From Mycolicibacterium sphagni (GTDB lineage: Bacteria; Actinomycetota; Actinomycetes; Mycobacteriales; Mycobacteriaceae), in contig NZ_VBSB01000009.1 of assembly GCF_013337765.1 (NCBI RefSeq), positions 62,001 through 126,000 of the forward strand: DNA of 64,000 nt, read 5' to 3'. Below the pieces are notes generated by a model. It saw only the letters and a program-made list of their open reading frames with translations. It made no database searches and was not told the origin of the DNA. Below, piece after piece: positions 10,270 to 18,868 of the stretch. Numbering within the stretch: the stretch's first letter is position 1; each line of letters begins with the position of its first letter. The translations under genes and the position numbers were made by a program.

Positions 10270-12486
10270 GTGGTCGGCCTGAGTGACCGGCTCGACGGCA
10301 TCCTGGGCGGCAAGGCCGCCGGGCTGCTCGACGATGTGTTCGGGATCCGCACCGTCGACGGCCTGCTGCGGCACTATCCGCGCAAGTACATCCACGGGAT
10401 GTCGGTGTGGGGCGAGGACGAGGTGCCCCCGGAGGAGGGTGAGCACGTCACCCTCGTCGGCGAGATCGAGAAGGCCGAAGTCCGATGGACCAACCGTCAA
10501 CCCAAGCGCGAATACCTGGTGATCACGCTGGGCAAGGGGCGCCGCAAGGTCACTGCGACGTTCTTCAACGCCAAGTACCTCAAGAAGGAGTTGATCGAGG
10601 GCGTCCGGCTGATGCTGTCCGGCGAGGTCGGCTTCTTCAAGAGCACTATGCAGCTGACCCATCCGGACTTCCTGGTTCTGGAGTCGCCCAAGGGGCGGGT
10701 GTTCGGCAGCAAGTCGCTCAAGACGATCGCCGACACCTCGACATCGCCGGGCGGTGAGCTGACGATGTCGGCGTTCGAGCGTGACTTCTTCCCGATCTAC
10801 CCGGCCAGCTCCAAGCTGCAGAGCTGGGACATCTATGCCTGCGTGCAGCAGGTGCTGGCCGTGCTCGACCCGATCCCCGACCCACTGCCGAAAGCTGTTG
10901 TGGAGCAACGTGGTCTGATGGCCGAGGGCACGGCGCTGCGGGACATTCACATCGCCGAGCGGGAACCCGAACGTGAGGCCGCCCGCGAGCGGCTGAGGTT
11001 CGATGAAGCCGTCGGGATGCAGTGGGCGCTGGCCCAGCGCCGGCACGGTGAACTCGGCGAATCCGGACCACCGGCGCCACATCGTGACGACGGTCTGGCC
11101 GCCGCGATGATGGGCCGGCTGCCGTTCGAGCTGACCGCCGGGCAGCGTGAGGTGCTCGGCGTCGTCAGAACGGAATTGGCTGCGACCAAACCGATGAACC
11201 GGCTGTTACAGGGCGAGGTCGGCTCCGGCAAGACGATCGTGTCGGTGTTGGCCATGCTGCAGATGGTCGATGCCGGCTACCAGTGCGCGCTGCTGGCCCC
11301 GACGGAAGTCCTTGCCGCCCAACACGCGCAGTCGATCCGCAGTGTCCTCGGGCCGTTGGCGATGGCCGGCCAGCTCGGCGGTGAGGACGGCGCGACACGG
11401 GTGGCGCTGCTGACCGGCTCGATGTCGGCGGCCCAGAAGCGCCAGGTGCGCGACGAGGTGGCCGCGGGGGAGGCGGGCATCGTCATCGGCACCCACGCGC
11501 TGCTGCAGGAGGCCGTGGAGTTCCAGCGCTTGGGCTTCGTCGTCGTCGACGAACAGCACCGGTTCGGGGTGGAGCAGCGAGACCGGTTGCGCGCCAAGGC
11601 GCCTGACGGTTTGACGCCGCATCTGCTGGTGATGACGGCGACGCCGATCCCGCGCACCGTGGCGTTGACGGTGTACGGCGACCTGGAAACCTCGACCATG
11701 CGCGAACTTCCGCGCGGACGCCAGCCGATCACCACCAACACGATCTTCATCAAGGACAAGCCGCAATGGCTGGCCAGGGCGTGGCAACGGATCATCGAGG
11801 AGGTCGGCGAGGGCAGGCAGGCCTACGTCGTCGCATCCCGCATCGATGAGGACGACAAAACCGGTGCGGCACAGGATGGTCCGCCCGCGGAAACCGTCAT
11901 CACACTGTTCAAGCACCTGGGGCACGGGCCACTGGCCGGGCTGCGGCTGGGGCTGATGCACGGCAGGCTGCCCGGCGACGAGAAGGACGCGGTGATGGCC
12001 GCGTTCCGGGCCGGCGATATCGACGTGCTGGTGTGTACCACCGTGATCGAGGTGGGTGTGGACGTCCCGAACGCGACGGTGATGGTGGTCATGGACGCCG
12101 ACAGGTTCGGCATCAGCCAGCTACACCAGCTGCGCGGCCGCATCGGGCGCGGCGCGCACGCCAGCCTGTGTCTGCTGGCGACGAAGTTCCCGGAGGGTTC
12201 CAAGGCGGGCGAGCGGCTGACCGCGGTGGCGGGCACGCTGGACGGTTTCGCACTCGCCGATCTGGATCTGCAGGAGCGCCGTGAAGGAGATGTGCTGGGG
12301 CTCAACCAGTCCGGGCGGCCGATCACATTGCGCTTCCTGTCGCTGGCCGAGCATCTCGAGGTCATCGTGGACGCCAGGGAAGTGGCTCAGACGATCTACG
12401 CCCGCGATCCCGACAACAAGGGCATGACGATCCTGGCCGGTCAGTTCACCGGCGGTGACCGTATCGACTACCTGGACAAGGCATGA
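10270..12486 (+). CDS. recG: ATP-dependent DNA helicase RecG
   Basis: RecG reverses stalled replication forks and migrates Holliday junctions. The 738-residue protein has an N-terminal wedge/OB domain, then Walker A GEVGSGKT (about residues 315-322), LAPTEVLAAQH, the DEQH box in VVDEQHRFGVEQRD (about 426-430), MTATPIPRT, CTTVIEVGVDVPNA and the motif VI block QLRGRIGRG. The C-terminal wedge-interacting part includes ERREGDVLG. The GTG start at 10270 is 2 nt after the upstream stop. Its own stop overlaps the following HNH gene in an ATGA. Confidence 0.97.
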   Translation: MVGLSDRLDGILGGKAAGLLDDVFGIRTVDGLLRHYPRKYIHGMSVWGEDEVPPEEGEHVTLVGEIEKAEVRWTNRQPKREYLVITLGKGRRKVTATFFNAKYLKKELIEGVRLMLSGEVGFFKSTMQLTHPDFLVLESPKGRVFGSKSLKTIADTSTSPGGELTMSAFERDFFPIYPASSKLQSWDIYACVQQVLAVLDPIPDPLPKAVVEQRGLMAEGTALRDIHIAEREPEREAARERLRFDEAVGMQWALAQRRHGELGESGPPAPHRDDGLAAAMMGRLPFELTAGQREVLGVVRTELAATKPMNRLLQGEVGSGKTIVSVLAMLQMVDAGYQCALLAPTEVLAAQHAQSIRSVLGPLAMAGQLGGEDGATRVALLTGSMSAAQKRQVRDEVAAGEAGIVIGTHALLQEAVEFQRLGFVVVDEQHRFGVEQRDRLRAKAPDGLTPHLLVMTATPIPRTVALTVYGDLETSTMRELPRGRQPITTNTIFIKDKPQWLARAWQRIIEEVGEGRQAYVVASRIDEDDKTGAAQDGPPAETVITLFKHLGHGPLAGLRLGLMHGRLPGDEKDAVMAAFRAGDIDVLVCTTVIEVGVDVPNATVMVVMDADRFGISQLHQLRGRIGRGAHASLCLLATKFPEGSKAGERLTAVAGTLDGFALADLDLQERREGDVLGLNQSGRPITLRFLSLAEHLEVIVDAREVAQTIYARDPDNKGMTILAGQFTGGDRIDYLDKA

Positions 12487-13190
12487 GGCGCCGCCCGCTC
12501 ATCTGGCTGGCGGTGATCGCGGCACTGTCGGTGATCGTCGCTGTGCAGGTGATGAATTCGACCGGCGAACCGGATCGGATGGTCGCACGCGCCGACGTGC
12601 CCACCGTGCCGGCGGGAACCGATGTGCTCGACGGCGTCGTGATCGTCGCGCAGCGGGTGCGCGGGTACGACTACCGCCGCGATGCGTTCGGCGACGCCTG
12701 GGATGACGAGAACTCCGCACCGGGTGGGCACAATGGCTGCGACACCCGCGACGACATCCTGGACCGCGATCTCGTCGACAAGACCTACGTCTTCACCAAG
12801 CGCTGCCCACAGGCGGTGGCCACCGGTGTGCTGCACGATCCCTATACCAGCGCGACGATTCCGTTCACCCGGGGAGCGAATGTCGGGCAGGCAGTGCAGA
12901 TCGACCACCTGGTGCCGCTGGCCTACGCGTGGGACATGGGGGCACGTGACTGGCCGGACGCCATACGGATTCGGTTCGCCAACGACCCGGCCAATCTGTT
13001 GGCGGTGGCCGGGCAGGTCAACCAGGACAAGGGAGATCAGCCGCCCGGCGGCTGGATGCCGCCGAATCACGCGTTCTGGTGCCAGTACGCGACACAGTTC
13101 GCCGCCGTGCTGCGCGGCTACTCGCTGCCGGTAGACCAGGCGTCGGCCGATGAGCTGCGCGAGGCCGCGGCCACCTGCCCCAGCCGCTGA
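12483..13190 (+). CDS. Secreted or membrane-anchored HNH-type nuclease-like protein (DUF1524; Rv2972c-like)
   Basis: The 235-residue product begins with a basic segment and one hydrophobic helix (residues 8-25), so it is exported or anchored. The mature part has the DUF1524/GmrSD-type HNH signature: IDHLVPLAYAWDMGA with the catalytic-type His, then FANDPANLLAV and VNQDKGDQPPGGWMP. The several cysteines (GCDTRDD, KRCPQ, FWCQY, ATCPSR) suit a disulfide-bonded extracellular nuclease. It is translationally coupled to recG (ATGA overlap). No substrate is known. Confidence 0.85.
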   Translation: MRRRPLIWLAVIAALSVIVAVQVMNSTGEPDRMVARADVPTVPAGTDVLDGVVIVAQRVRGYDYRRDAFGDAWDDENSAPGGHNGCDTRDDILDRDLVDKTYVFTKRCPQAVATGVLHDPYTSATIPFTRGANVGQAVQIDHLVPLAYAWDMGARDWPDAIRIRFANDPANLLAVAGQVNQDKGDQPPGGWMPPNHAFWCQYATQFAAVLRGYSLPVDQASADELREAAATCPSR

Positions 13191-13260
13191 CGGCTGCTGT
13201 TCGGCCGTCGCCGCAGGTCAAAAATCCGCACGATTCGTAGTATTCAAGCCCACACCCGCT

Positions 13261-13294
13261 AAATACGCATTCTAGATGCGCAATAAACTAGCGT
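13261..13294 (+). promoter_or_regulatory. Candidate NsrR operator over the nsrR-hmp promoter
   Basis: An inverted repeat CGCAT-N5-ATGCG (13266-13280) is flanked by A/T-rich ends (AAATA and CAATAAA), the general form of Rrf2/NsrR sites. The -10 box TAGCGT (13289-13294) begins 8 nt later and ends 7 nt before the nsrR ATG. Bound protein would cover the -35 region and block transcription. Confidence 0.6.
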
Positions 13295-13301
13295 CGCGTT
13301 C

Positions 13302-13751
13302 ATGCAGCTCACACGGTTCACCGACCTGGGACTCCGGGCGATGATGCTGCTCGCCACCGGCCAGGCTCGCGAACAGCGGGTCACCACCAGAACGGTCGCC
13401 ACCGCCGCCGGCGCATCGGAGAACCACGTCGCCAAGGCGGTCTCGCGACTGACCGAGCTGGGGCTGGTGTACGCCCGTCGCGGCCGCGCGGGCGGACTGG
13501 AACTCACCGACGCCGGCCGAGAGGTGTCGCTGGGCTGGCTGGTCCGTCAGCTCGAAGGCGATCGCGAAGTCGTCGACTGCGTGGGGCAGTCACCCTGCCC
13601 GCTGATCGCGGCCTGTCGGCTTCGGCGGGTGCTCGCCGACGCCAAAGAGGCCTTCTACGCCGAACTCGACCACTACACCATCACCGACCTCGTCGGCAGC
13701 AGATCGCTGCCCGTCGTTCTGCAACTCACCACTGAAGGGAAACACCGATGA
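13302..13751 (+). CDS. nsrR: NsrR-type Rrf2 family repressor (Fe-S, nitric-oxide sensing)
   Basis: The 149-residue protein opens with the Rrf2 winged helix (MQLTRFTDLGLRAMMLL, RTVATAAGASENHVAKAV, GLVYARRGRAGGLEL). Its three cysteines in the CVGQSPCPLIAAC stretch are spaced C-X5-C-X5-C, as in the 4Fe-4S NsrR of Streptomyces (Cys93, 99, 105). NO destroys the cluster and relieves repression. The stop codon overlaps the hmp start (ATGA). That linkage is the strongest support for NsrR over other Rrf2 regulators such as IscR. Probably autoregulated through the upstream palindrome. Confidence 0.88.
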   Translation: MQLTRFTDLGLRAMMLLATGQAREQRVTTRTVATAAGASENHVAKAVSRLTELGLVYARRGRAGGLELTDAGREVSLGWLVRQLEGDREVVDCVGQSPCPLIAACRLRRVLADAKEAFYAELDHYTITDLVGSRSLPVVLQLTTEGKHR

Positions 13752-14974
13752 CCACCACCGCAACCGCACCGGGTGCACAGGAGCTGGAGCCGGGTCACGC
13801 CGAGATCATCAGGGCGACACTGCCGCTCGTCGGTGCGCATGTCGACGAGATCACTCGTGAGTTCTACCGCCGGATGTTCGATCGTCATCCCGAACTGCTG
13901 CGCACCTTGTTCAACCGCGGGAATCAGGCGCAGGGATCGCAGCAGCGCGCCCTGGCCGCGTCGATCGCGACATTCGCCACCCATCTGGTGACCCCGGAGT
14001 TGCCGCACCCGAGCGAACTGCTCTCGCGCATCGGCCACAAGCATGCGTCGCTGGGGGTTACCGCCGACCAGTATCCGATCGTGCACGAGCATTTGTTCGC
14101 AGCGATCGTCGAGGTGCTGGGTGCCGACACCGTGACCGCCGAGGTCGCCGCGGCATGGGACCGGGTGTACTGGATCATGGCCGACACGTTGATCGCGATG
14201 GAGCATGATCTCTACCGCGGTGCCGGCGTCGACGACGGGGACGTCTTCCGCCGGCTGCGGGTGACCGCCCGTGAGGACGATCCGTCCGGCACTGTGTTGT
14301 TGACGGTCCGCGCCGACGGAATCTCCAACACGTGTGCCGCACAATATGTTTCAGTCGGTGTGACATTGCCCGACGGTGCGCGCCAGCTGCGTCAGTACAG
14401 TCTGGCGAACGCGCCGGGTGCTACGGAGTTGACGTTCGCGGTCAAGCCGGTGGACGCCGATGGACAGCACCCGGCAGGAGAGGTGTCCAACTGGATTCGC
14501 TCATGTGTCCGGGTGGGCGATCTGCTCGATGTCACTGTGCCGTTCGGCGACCTGCCCCAACCGCGCAGCGGTGCACCGGTCGTCTTGATCTCTGCCGGTA
14601 TCGGTGTCACCCCGATGGTTGGGATTCTCGAATACCTTGTCGCACAGGGCTACAGCGCGCCGGTGCAGGTGTTGCACGCCGACCGGAGCGACGAGACGCA
14701 TCCGTTGCGCAAGCGGCACCAGGAACTGGTGGACATCCTGCCCGACGCCAGCCTGCAGCTGTGGTACGCCGAAGGCGTCGACAGCGACAGCGTCGGCGTG
14801 CACGAGGGTCTGATGACTCTCGAGAACGTCGAGATCGCCGATGACGCCGAGATCTACCTCTGCGGCAACGCCGGATTCGTGCAGGCCGTGCGCGCTCAGC
14901 TGACCGGCCGCGGCATTGCGGCGGGCCGCGTGCACTGCGAGCTGTTCAGCCCGAACGACTGGCTGCTCGACTAG
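13748..14974 (+). CDS. hmp: Flavohemoprotein, nitric oxide dioxygenase
   Basis: Hmp oxidises NO to nitrate using O2 and NAD(P)H. The 408-residue protein has the three expected domains. The globin domain (about 15-150) has the proximal His in RIGHKHASLGV. The FAD domain (about 155-260) has RQYSLANAPG. The NAD(P) domain (about 270-408) has LISAGIGVTPMVG, LHADRSDETHPL and EIYLCGNAGFVQAV. The ribosome binding site GAAGGGAAAC lies in the end of nsrR, and the start overlaps its stop codon, so the two are co-translated. A strong hairpin follows the gene. Confidence 0.95.
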   Translation: MTTTATAPGAQELEPGHAEIIRATLPLVGAHVDEITREFYRRMFDRHPELLRTLFNRGNQAQGSQQRALAASIATFATHLVTPELPHPSELLSRIGHKHASLGVTADQYPIVHEHLFAAIVEVLGADTVTAEVAAAWDRVYWIMADTLIAMEHDLYRGAGVDDGDVFRRLRVTAREDDPSGTVLLTVRADGISNTCAAQYVSVGVTLPDGARQLRQYSLANAPGATELTFAVKPVDADGQHPAGEVSNWIRSCVRVGDLLDVTVPFGDLPQPRSGAPVVLISAGIGVTPMVGILEYLVAQGYSAPVQVLHADRSDETHPLRKRHQELVDILPDASLQLWYAEGVDSDSVGVHEGLMTLENVEIADDAEIYLCGNAGFVQAVRAQLTGRGIAAGRVHCELFSPNDWLLD

Positions 14975-14990
14975 ATCCGGCGGGGCGATC

Positions 14991-15024
14991 ACGGGCACTC
15001 GGGGTGCAACCCCCGGGTGCCCGT
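14991..15024. terminator. Bidirectional terminator hairpin between hmp and the AKR gene
   Basis: Arms 14991-15004 and 15011-15024 pair at 13 of 14 positions around a 6 nt loop (TGCAAC). The hairpin sits exactly between two convergent genes, its right arm ending 1 nt before the reductase stop codon. There is no U-tract, which is common for mycobacterial terminators. Confidence 0.7.
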
Positions 15025-15846
15025 TCAGGTTCCGGGGTTCGGCCGGAACCGGGTCCCGTCGTCGAGCCCGCTGAGGGTTTCCACCTCGGCGGCCGTCAGC
15101 TCGAAGTCGAACACGTCGACATTCTCGGCGATCTGTGCCGGATTGGTTGGACCGGGGATGACGATATCGCCCAGCTGCAGGCTCCAGCGGATCAACACCT
15201 GTGCCGGCGACTTACCGTGCGCCGCAGCCACTTCGGCGATCGCGGGATTCTCCGCCAGCTTGCCCTCGCCCAGCGGGATGTACGCGCCGGTGATGATCGA
15301 ATGCTGCGCGTGCACCGCGCGCAGCTCGGTCTGGCTGAGCAGCGGGTGCAGTTCGACCTGATTGACCGCCGGCGGGAAGTAGCTCAAGTCGATGATGTCC
15401 GACAGATTTTCGGGAGTGAAGTTGGCGACACCGATCGACTTGATCAGACCGTCCTGGCGCGAGCGCATGATGCCGCCCCAGCCGTCGATGTACTTGCCGT
15501 TCTGCTCGGCGGGCCAGTCCATCAGATAGAAGTCCACATACTCAAGGCCGAGGCGGTCGAGGCTGGCCTTGACGGCGTCCTGAGCGGACTGGAAACCTTG
15601 ATCCTCGGTGGCGAGCTTCGTGGCGATGAACAGTTCCTCGCGGGGGATGCCCGACGCGGCGATGGCGCGCCCGACGACCTCCTCGTTTCCCTTGACCGTG
15701 TCGATCAACCGGTACCCGGCCTCCAGGGCACTGGCCACCGCGCTCTCGGTCTCCTCGGCGGACAGTTCGGCGACGCCGAGGCCCAGCACCGGGATCGTGT
15801 TGTCGTCGTTGAGCGTGACGGTGGGGATTGTGGCCGCCGGCGTCAT
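15025..15846 (-). CDS. Aldo-keto reductase family protein (Rv2971/AKR5-like) lacking catalytic Tyr and His
   Basis: The 273-residue product aligns along its length to mycobacterial AKR5 reductases. It has [24 protein letters not shown] (tetrad Lys kept), [25 protein letters not shown] and [14 protein letters not shown]. The normal block LIDTAxAYGNE reads LIDTVKGNE, two residues short and with no tyrosine. The normal LIHWP reads YLMDWPAE, so the catalytic His is Asp. The NADPH phosphate-binding segment, usually RSxxPERIxxN, is [11 protein letters not shown]. Catalysis of the normal type looks unlikely. The ATG at 15846 has AGGCAGGTGAC upstream. Codon use is ordinary and the frame is intact, so this is not simple decay. 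Confidence 0.85.
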   Translation of the reverse strand: MTPAATIPTVTLNDDNTIPVLGLGVAELSAEETESAVASALEAGYRLIDTVKGNEEVVGRAIAASGIPREELFIATKLATEDQGFQSAQDAVKASLDRLGLEYVDFYLMDWPAEQNGKYIDGWGGIMRSRQDGLIKSIGVANFTPENLSDIIDLSYFPPAVNQVELHPLLSQTELRAVHAQHSIITGAYIPLGEGKLAENPAIAEVAAAHGKSPAQVLIRWSLQLGDIVIPGPTNPAQIAENVDVFDFELTAAEVETLSGLDDGTRFRPNPGT

Positions 15847-16103
15847 GTCACCTGCCTGTGGAGTCGAAGTGTGTCGGGGACAGGACCCGGCCACATCGGC
15901 TCCGGGGTCAACCGACTTCGGGTGACGATAGTACCCAGATCGATAGGTCGTCTGAGCAGGCCCGGCGCGCCGCCGCAGATAACGAGCCGAATTTGCGCGT
16001 TCGTCAGCGAAGAGCCCAGGCTGGAGGCTGACAGACCGCTGCCAGTACGGGTCCCGTACGCTGCGGCGATGCCGACCACACACCGGAAGTGAGGGGAGCA
16101 GGG

Positions 16104-17177
16104 ATGGCGGAAAGCCGGTTTTCCAAGCGTGCGCTGGCCCTCAGCGCCCGGGCGGGAGTGAAGCTCATCCCGCGTCTGCCGAATGGCCTCAAGCGGCTGA
16201 TCTCGGGCGGCCGCGCGATCACGATCGACGGGAACACCCTCGATCCCTCGATCCAGGCGATGCTCGTCGCGCAGCGGGCGATCGGCATGACCAGCCTGGC
16301 GGTTCCCGGTGACCCGATCGCCACCCGCAGGCAGAACCGGGAGGCGACCGCCAGTCTCGACGAGCCCGATGTCCACGCCGCCCACATCGAGCCCATCACC
16401 ATCCCCGGACCGGCCGGGACCATCCCCGCCCGCCACTACCGTCCGGCCGACGACGATCCGGCACCCCTGCTGGTCTTCTTCCACGGCGGCGGATTCGTCT
16501 TCGGCGATCTGGAAACCCACGACTCGGCGTGCCGGCTGATCTGCCGCGATGCCGGAGTGCACGTGCTGGCCATCGACTACCGGCTGGCACCCGAACACAA
16601 GGCACCTGCCGCGGCCGAAGATGCCTACGCCGCCTACCTCTGGGCCCGCGAACACGCCGCCGAGCTGGGCGCCGATCCCGACCGGATCGCGGTTGGCGGT
16701 GACAGCGCCGGTGGGTGTCTGGCCGCCGTGGTGACCCGACTGGCCCGTGACGCCGGTGCACCGCTGCCCGCCCTGCAGTGGCTGATCTACCCGGTCACCG
16801 ACCTACGCGGTGGCACCACATCGCGCACCCTGTTCGCCGACGGTTTCCTGCTAACCAAGCGCAACATGGACTGGTTTGAGCGCGCCTACGTTGACGGGTC
16901 GGGGCTCGACGTCACCGATCCGCAGGTCTCCCCGTTGTTGGCCGACGACCTGACCGGCCTCTCGCCGGCGTTGGTGGTGACCGCCGGGTTCGACCCGCTG
17001 CGTGACGAAGGCGAACAGTATGCGGACAAGCTGCGGGCGGCCGGAGTGACGGTCGACGCCCGCCGGATGGGTCCGATGACCCACGCGTTCCTGAACATGA
17101 ATGCGCTGGGTGGGCAGGTCAGCCGGTGCAATGCCGAGATGATCTCGGCGCTGCGCGCCCACCTCGTCCGCAGCTGA
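16104..17177 (+). CDS. lipN: Alpha/beta-hydrolase, hormone-sensitive-lipase family (LipN-like)
   Basis: This is a probable esterase/lipase of short- to medium-chain esters. The 357-residue protein shows the HSL signature: oxyanion loop [11 protein letters not shown], the nucleophile elbow [10 protein letters not shown], the acid in [10 protein letters not shown], and the catalytic His in MTHAFLNMN near the C-terminus. There is no signal peptide; N-terminal positive residues precede a mildly hydrophobic stretch. GAGGGGAGCAGGG is the ribosome binding site for the ATG at 16104. It is divergent from the reductase gene across 257 bp, and degenerate repeats follow its stop. Confidence 0.9.
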   Translation: MAESRFSKRALALSARAGVKLIPRLPNGLKRLISGGRAITIDGNTLDPSIQAMLVAQRAIGMTSLAVPGDPIATRRQNREATASLDEPDVHAAHIEPITIPGPAGTIPARHYRPADDDPAPLLVFFHGGGFVFGDLETHDSACRLICRDAGVHVLAIDYRLAPEHKAPAAAEDAYAAYLWAREHAAELGADPDRIAVGGDSAGGCLAAVVTRLARDAGAPLPALQWLIYPVTDLRGGTTSRTLFADGFLLTKRNMDWFERAYVDGSGLDVTDPQVSPLLADDLTGLSPALVVTAGFDPLRDEGEQYADKLRAAGVTVDARRMGPMTHAFLNMNALGGQVSRCNAEMISALRAHLVRS

Positions 17178-17180
17178 CGT

Positions 17181-17263
17181 CCCGGCGGGCGCCTGGGGAA
17201 TGACTTTCCGGCGGGCAGGAGCGAAGCGACCTGGGGAATCAGGAGCGAAGCGACCTGGGGAAT
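17181..17263. repeat. Interspersed repeat type 1, array of three degenerate units
   Basis: Three neighbouring units share CCGGCGGGC and/or AGGAGCGAAGCGACCTGGGGAAT. The first (17181-17204) lacks the AGGAGCGAAGCGA core. The second (17207-17239) is complete. The third (17240-17263) lacks the CCGGCGGG head. Single copies of the same element occur at 32551-32586, 32860-32891 and 49936-49966. Confidence 0.8.
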
Positions 17264-17336
17264 GAGGAAGCCGAATTCGCCGCCGGTACTCTAGAGGCGC
17301 TAACACCGAGTCTTGACAGCGAGGACCAGCCGACCC

Positions 17337-18197
17337 GTGGCCACCAATAAGAAAAGCGCCCCCCGCTACGACCTGAAAGCCCAGGATCGCAAGCGCAACC
17401 TCTTCATCCAGCTGGGGTTGACCGCGATCGTCGTGATCTTCGCCGTCGGCCTAGTGCTCTACATCGTGATGGGTCACGACAAGAACAAGGGCAACGGCAC
17501 CGCGCAGGCCGTGCGGATCGCGTCGAGCTCTGTGATCAAGAAGGACGGCACCGACGAGCCCAAGGCCGTCCTGTCGCTCTACGAGGACTTCCAGTGCCCG
17601 CACTGCCGTGAGTTCGAGAAGACCTACGGCTCGACCATCACCAAGCTGGTCGACAGCGGCGCGGTGGCCACCGACTACTACATGGTCGCCATCCTGAACT
17701 CGCCGATCAACAAGAACTACTCGACGCGGGCCGCCAACGCGGCCTACTGCGTCGCCGACGAGAACAAGGACGCCTTCCTCCGGTTCCACGGCGCGCTGTT
17801 CGCCCAGCAGCCCGAGGAGGGGTCAGGCGCTGCGCCGGACAACAACTCGCTCATCGAGACTGCCCGCCAGGCCGGTGCGGCCGGCGGCGTCCCGCAGTGC
17901 ATCAACTCCGGCAAGCACAGCGACATGGTCGACGGACTGGCCGCGGCCGCCAAGATTCAGGCGACGCCGACCATCCGGCTCAACGGCCAGGACATCAGCC
18001 CCGCATCGCCCGAGGACCTGGTCGCCAAGGTCAAGGCCGTCGTCGGCAACGTGCCCGGGCTGGATTCGGCGACGCCTCCGACCCCGGGCGCGGCTGCACC
18101 TGCGGCCCCGGCCCCGGGCGCGGCTGCACCCGAGGCGCCGGCCGCTCCGGCCCCCGCTGCTCCGGCACCGGCTGCCCCGGCGACACCGACCCCATGA
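17337..18197 (+). CDS. Membrane-anchored DsbA-like thiol oxidoreductase (Rv2969c-like)
   Basis: This oxidase makes disulfides in exported proteins, working with the VKOR encoded next. The 286-residue product has a cationic start, one N-terminal transmembrane helix (about residues 24-45, FIQLGLTAIVVIFAVGLVLYIVM) and a thioredoxin fold. The active site is CPHC in YEDFQCPHCREF. A second cysteine pair (AAYCVAD, PQCINSG) matches the structural disulfide of the mycobacterial enzyme. The last 55 residues are an Ala/Pro-rich tail built from repeated PGAAAP units that the M. tuberculosis protein lacks. The GTG at 17337 follows GAGG. The stop overlaps the VKOR start (ATGA). Confidence 0.9.
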   Translation: MATNKKSAPRYDLKAQDRKRNLFIQLGLTAIVVIFAVGLVLYIVMGHDKNKGNGTAQAVRIASSSVIKKDGTDEPKAVLSLYEDFQCPHCREFEKTYGSTITKLVDSGAVATDYYMVAILNSPINKNYSTRAANAAYCVADENKDAFLRFHGALFAQQPEEGSGAAPDNNSLIETARQAGAAGGVPQCINSGKHSDMVDGLAAAAKIQATPTIRLNGQDISPASPEDLVAKVKAVVGNVPGLDSATPPTPGAAAPAAPAPGAAAPEAPAAPAPAAPAPAAPATPTP

Positions 18198-18832
18198 GCG
18201 TGGCGACCCCGGCGCCGGTCGAACCGACGGAACCCGCTGACGCGGGGGCCGCGCCGGGCGGAGTCGCAGTGCGAGCGGCCAGCGCCTGGTGGGTGCTGAT
18301 CGCCGGAGTCGTCGGACTGATCTCCTCGGCCACCCTGACGATCGAAAAGATCGAGATCCTGGTGAACCCGGCCTATGTGCCGAGCTGCAGCATCAACCCG
18401 GTGCTGTCGTGCGGCTCGGTGATGATCACCGAGCAGGCGTCGGCGTTCGGCTTTCCCAACCCGCTGATCGGCATCGCCGGCTTCTCGATCGTCGTGGTGA
18501 CCGGTGTGCTCGCGGTGACCAAGGTGCGGTTACCCCGGTGGTACTGGGTGGGCCTGACGATCGGTACTGCGCTGGCGGTGGTGTTCATCCACTGGCTGAT
18601 CTTCCAGACGCTCTACCGCATCGGCGCGCTGTGCCCGTACTGCATGGTGGTGTGGTCGGTCACCATCCCGCTTCTGGTCGTCGTGGCCTCGATCGCATTG
18701 CGCCCGCTCGCCGGTAACGCGGTCGCCAGGGTTCTGTACACCTGGCGCTGGTCGATCGTGGCGCTCTGGTTCACCGCGGTTGTCCTGATGATCCTGGTGC
18801 GGTTCTGGAACTACTGGTCAACGCTCATCTGA
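18194..18832 (+). CDS. Vitamin K epoxide reductase family protein (VKOR; Rv2968c-like)
   Basis: VKOR is the DsbB substitute of actinobacteria. It re-oxidises the DsbA-like protein and passes electrons to menaquinone. The 212-residue protein has an Ala/Pro-rich N-terminal tail and about five membrane helices. The loop cysteine pair is in VPSCSINPVLSCGS and the active-site CPYC is in GALCPYCMVVW. Translational coupling to the DsbA-like gene supports a functional pair. The pathway is important for mycobacterial growth and is inhibited by coumarin-type compounds. Confidence 0.93.
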   Translation: MSVATPAPVEPTEPADAGAAPGGVAVRAASAWWVLIAGVVGLISSATLTIEKIEILVNPAYVPSCSINPVLSCGSVMITEQASAFGFPNPLIGIAGFSIVVVTGVLAVTKVRLPRWYWVGLTIGTALAVVFIHWLIFQTLYRIGALCPYCMVVWSVTIPLLVVVASIALRPLAGNAVARVLYTWRWSIVALWFTAVVLMILVRFWNYWSTLI

Positions 18833-18856
18833 AGCGTGTCGCATCGGCAACGGGGG

Positions 18857-18862
18857 TAGGGT
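18857..18862 (+). promoter_or_regulatory. -10 element TAGGGT for pyc
   Basis: A TANNNT hexamer ends 6 nt before the GTG start of pyc with no Shine-Dalgarno between. A leaderless transcript is likely. Confidence 0.45.
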
Positions 18863-18868
18863 CCGTCT

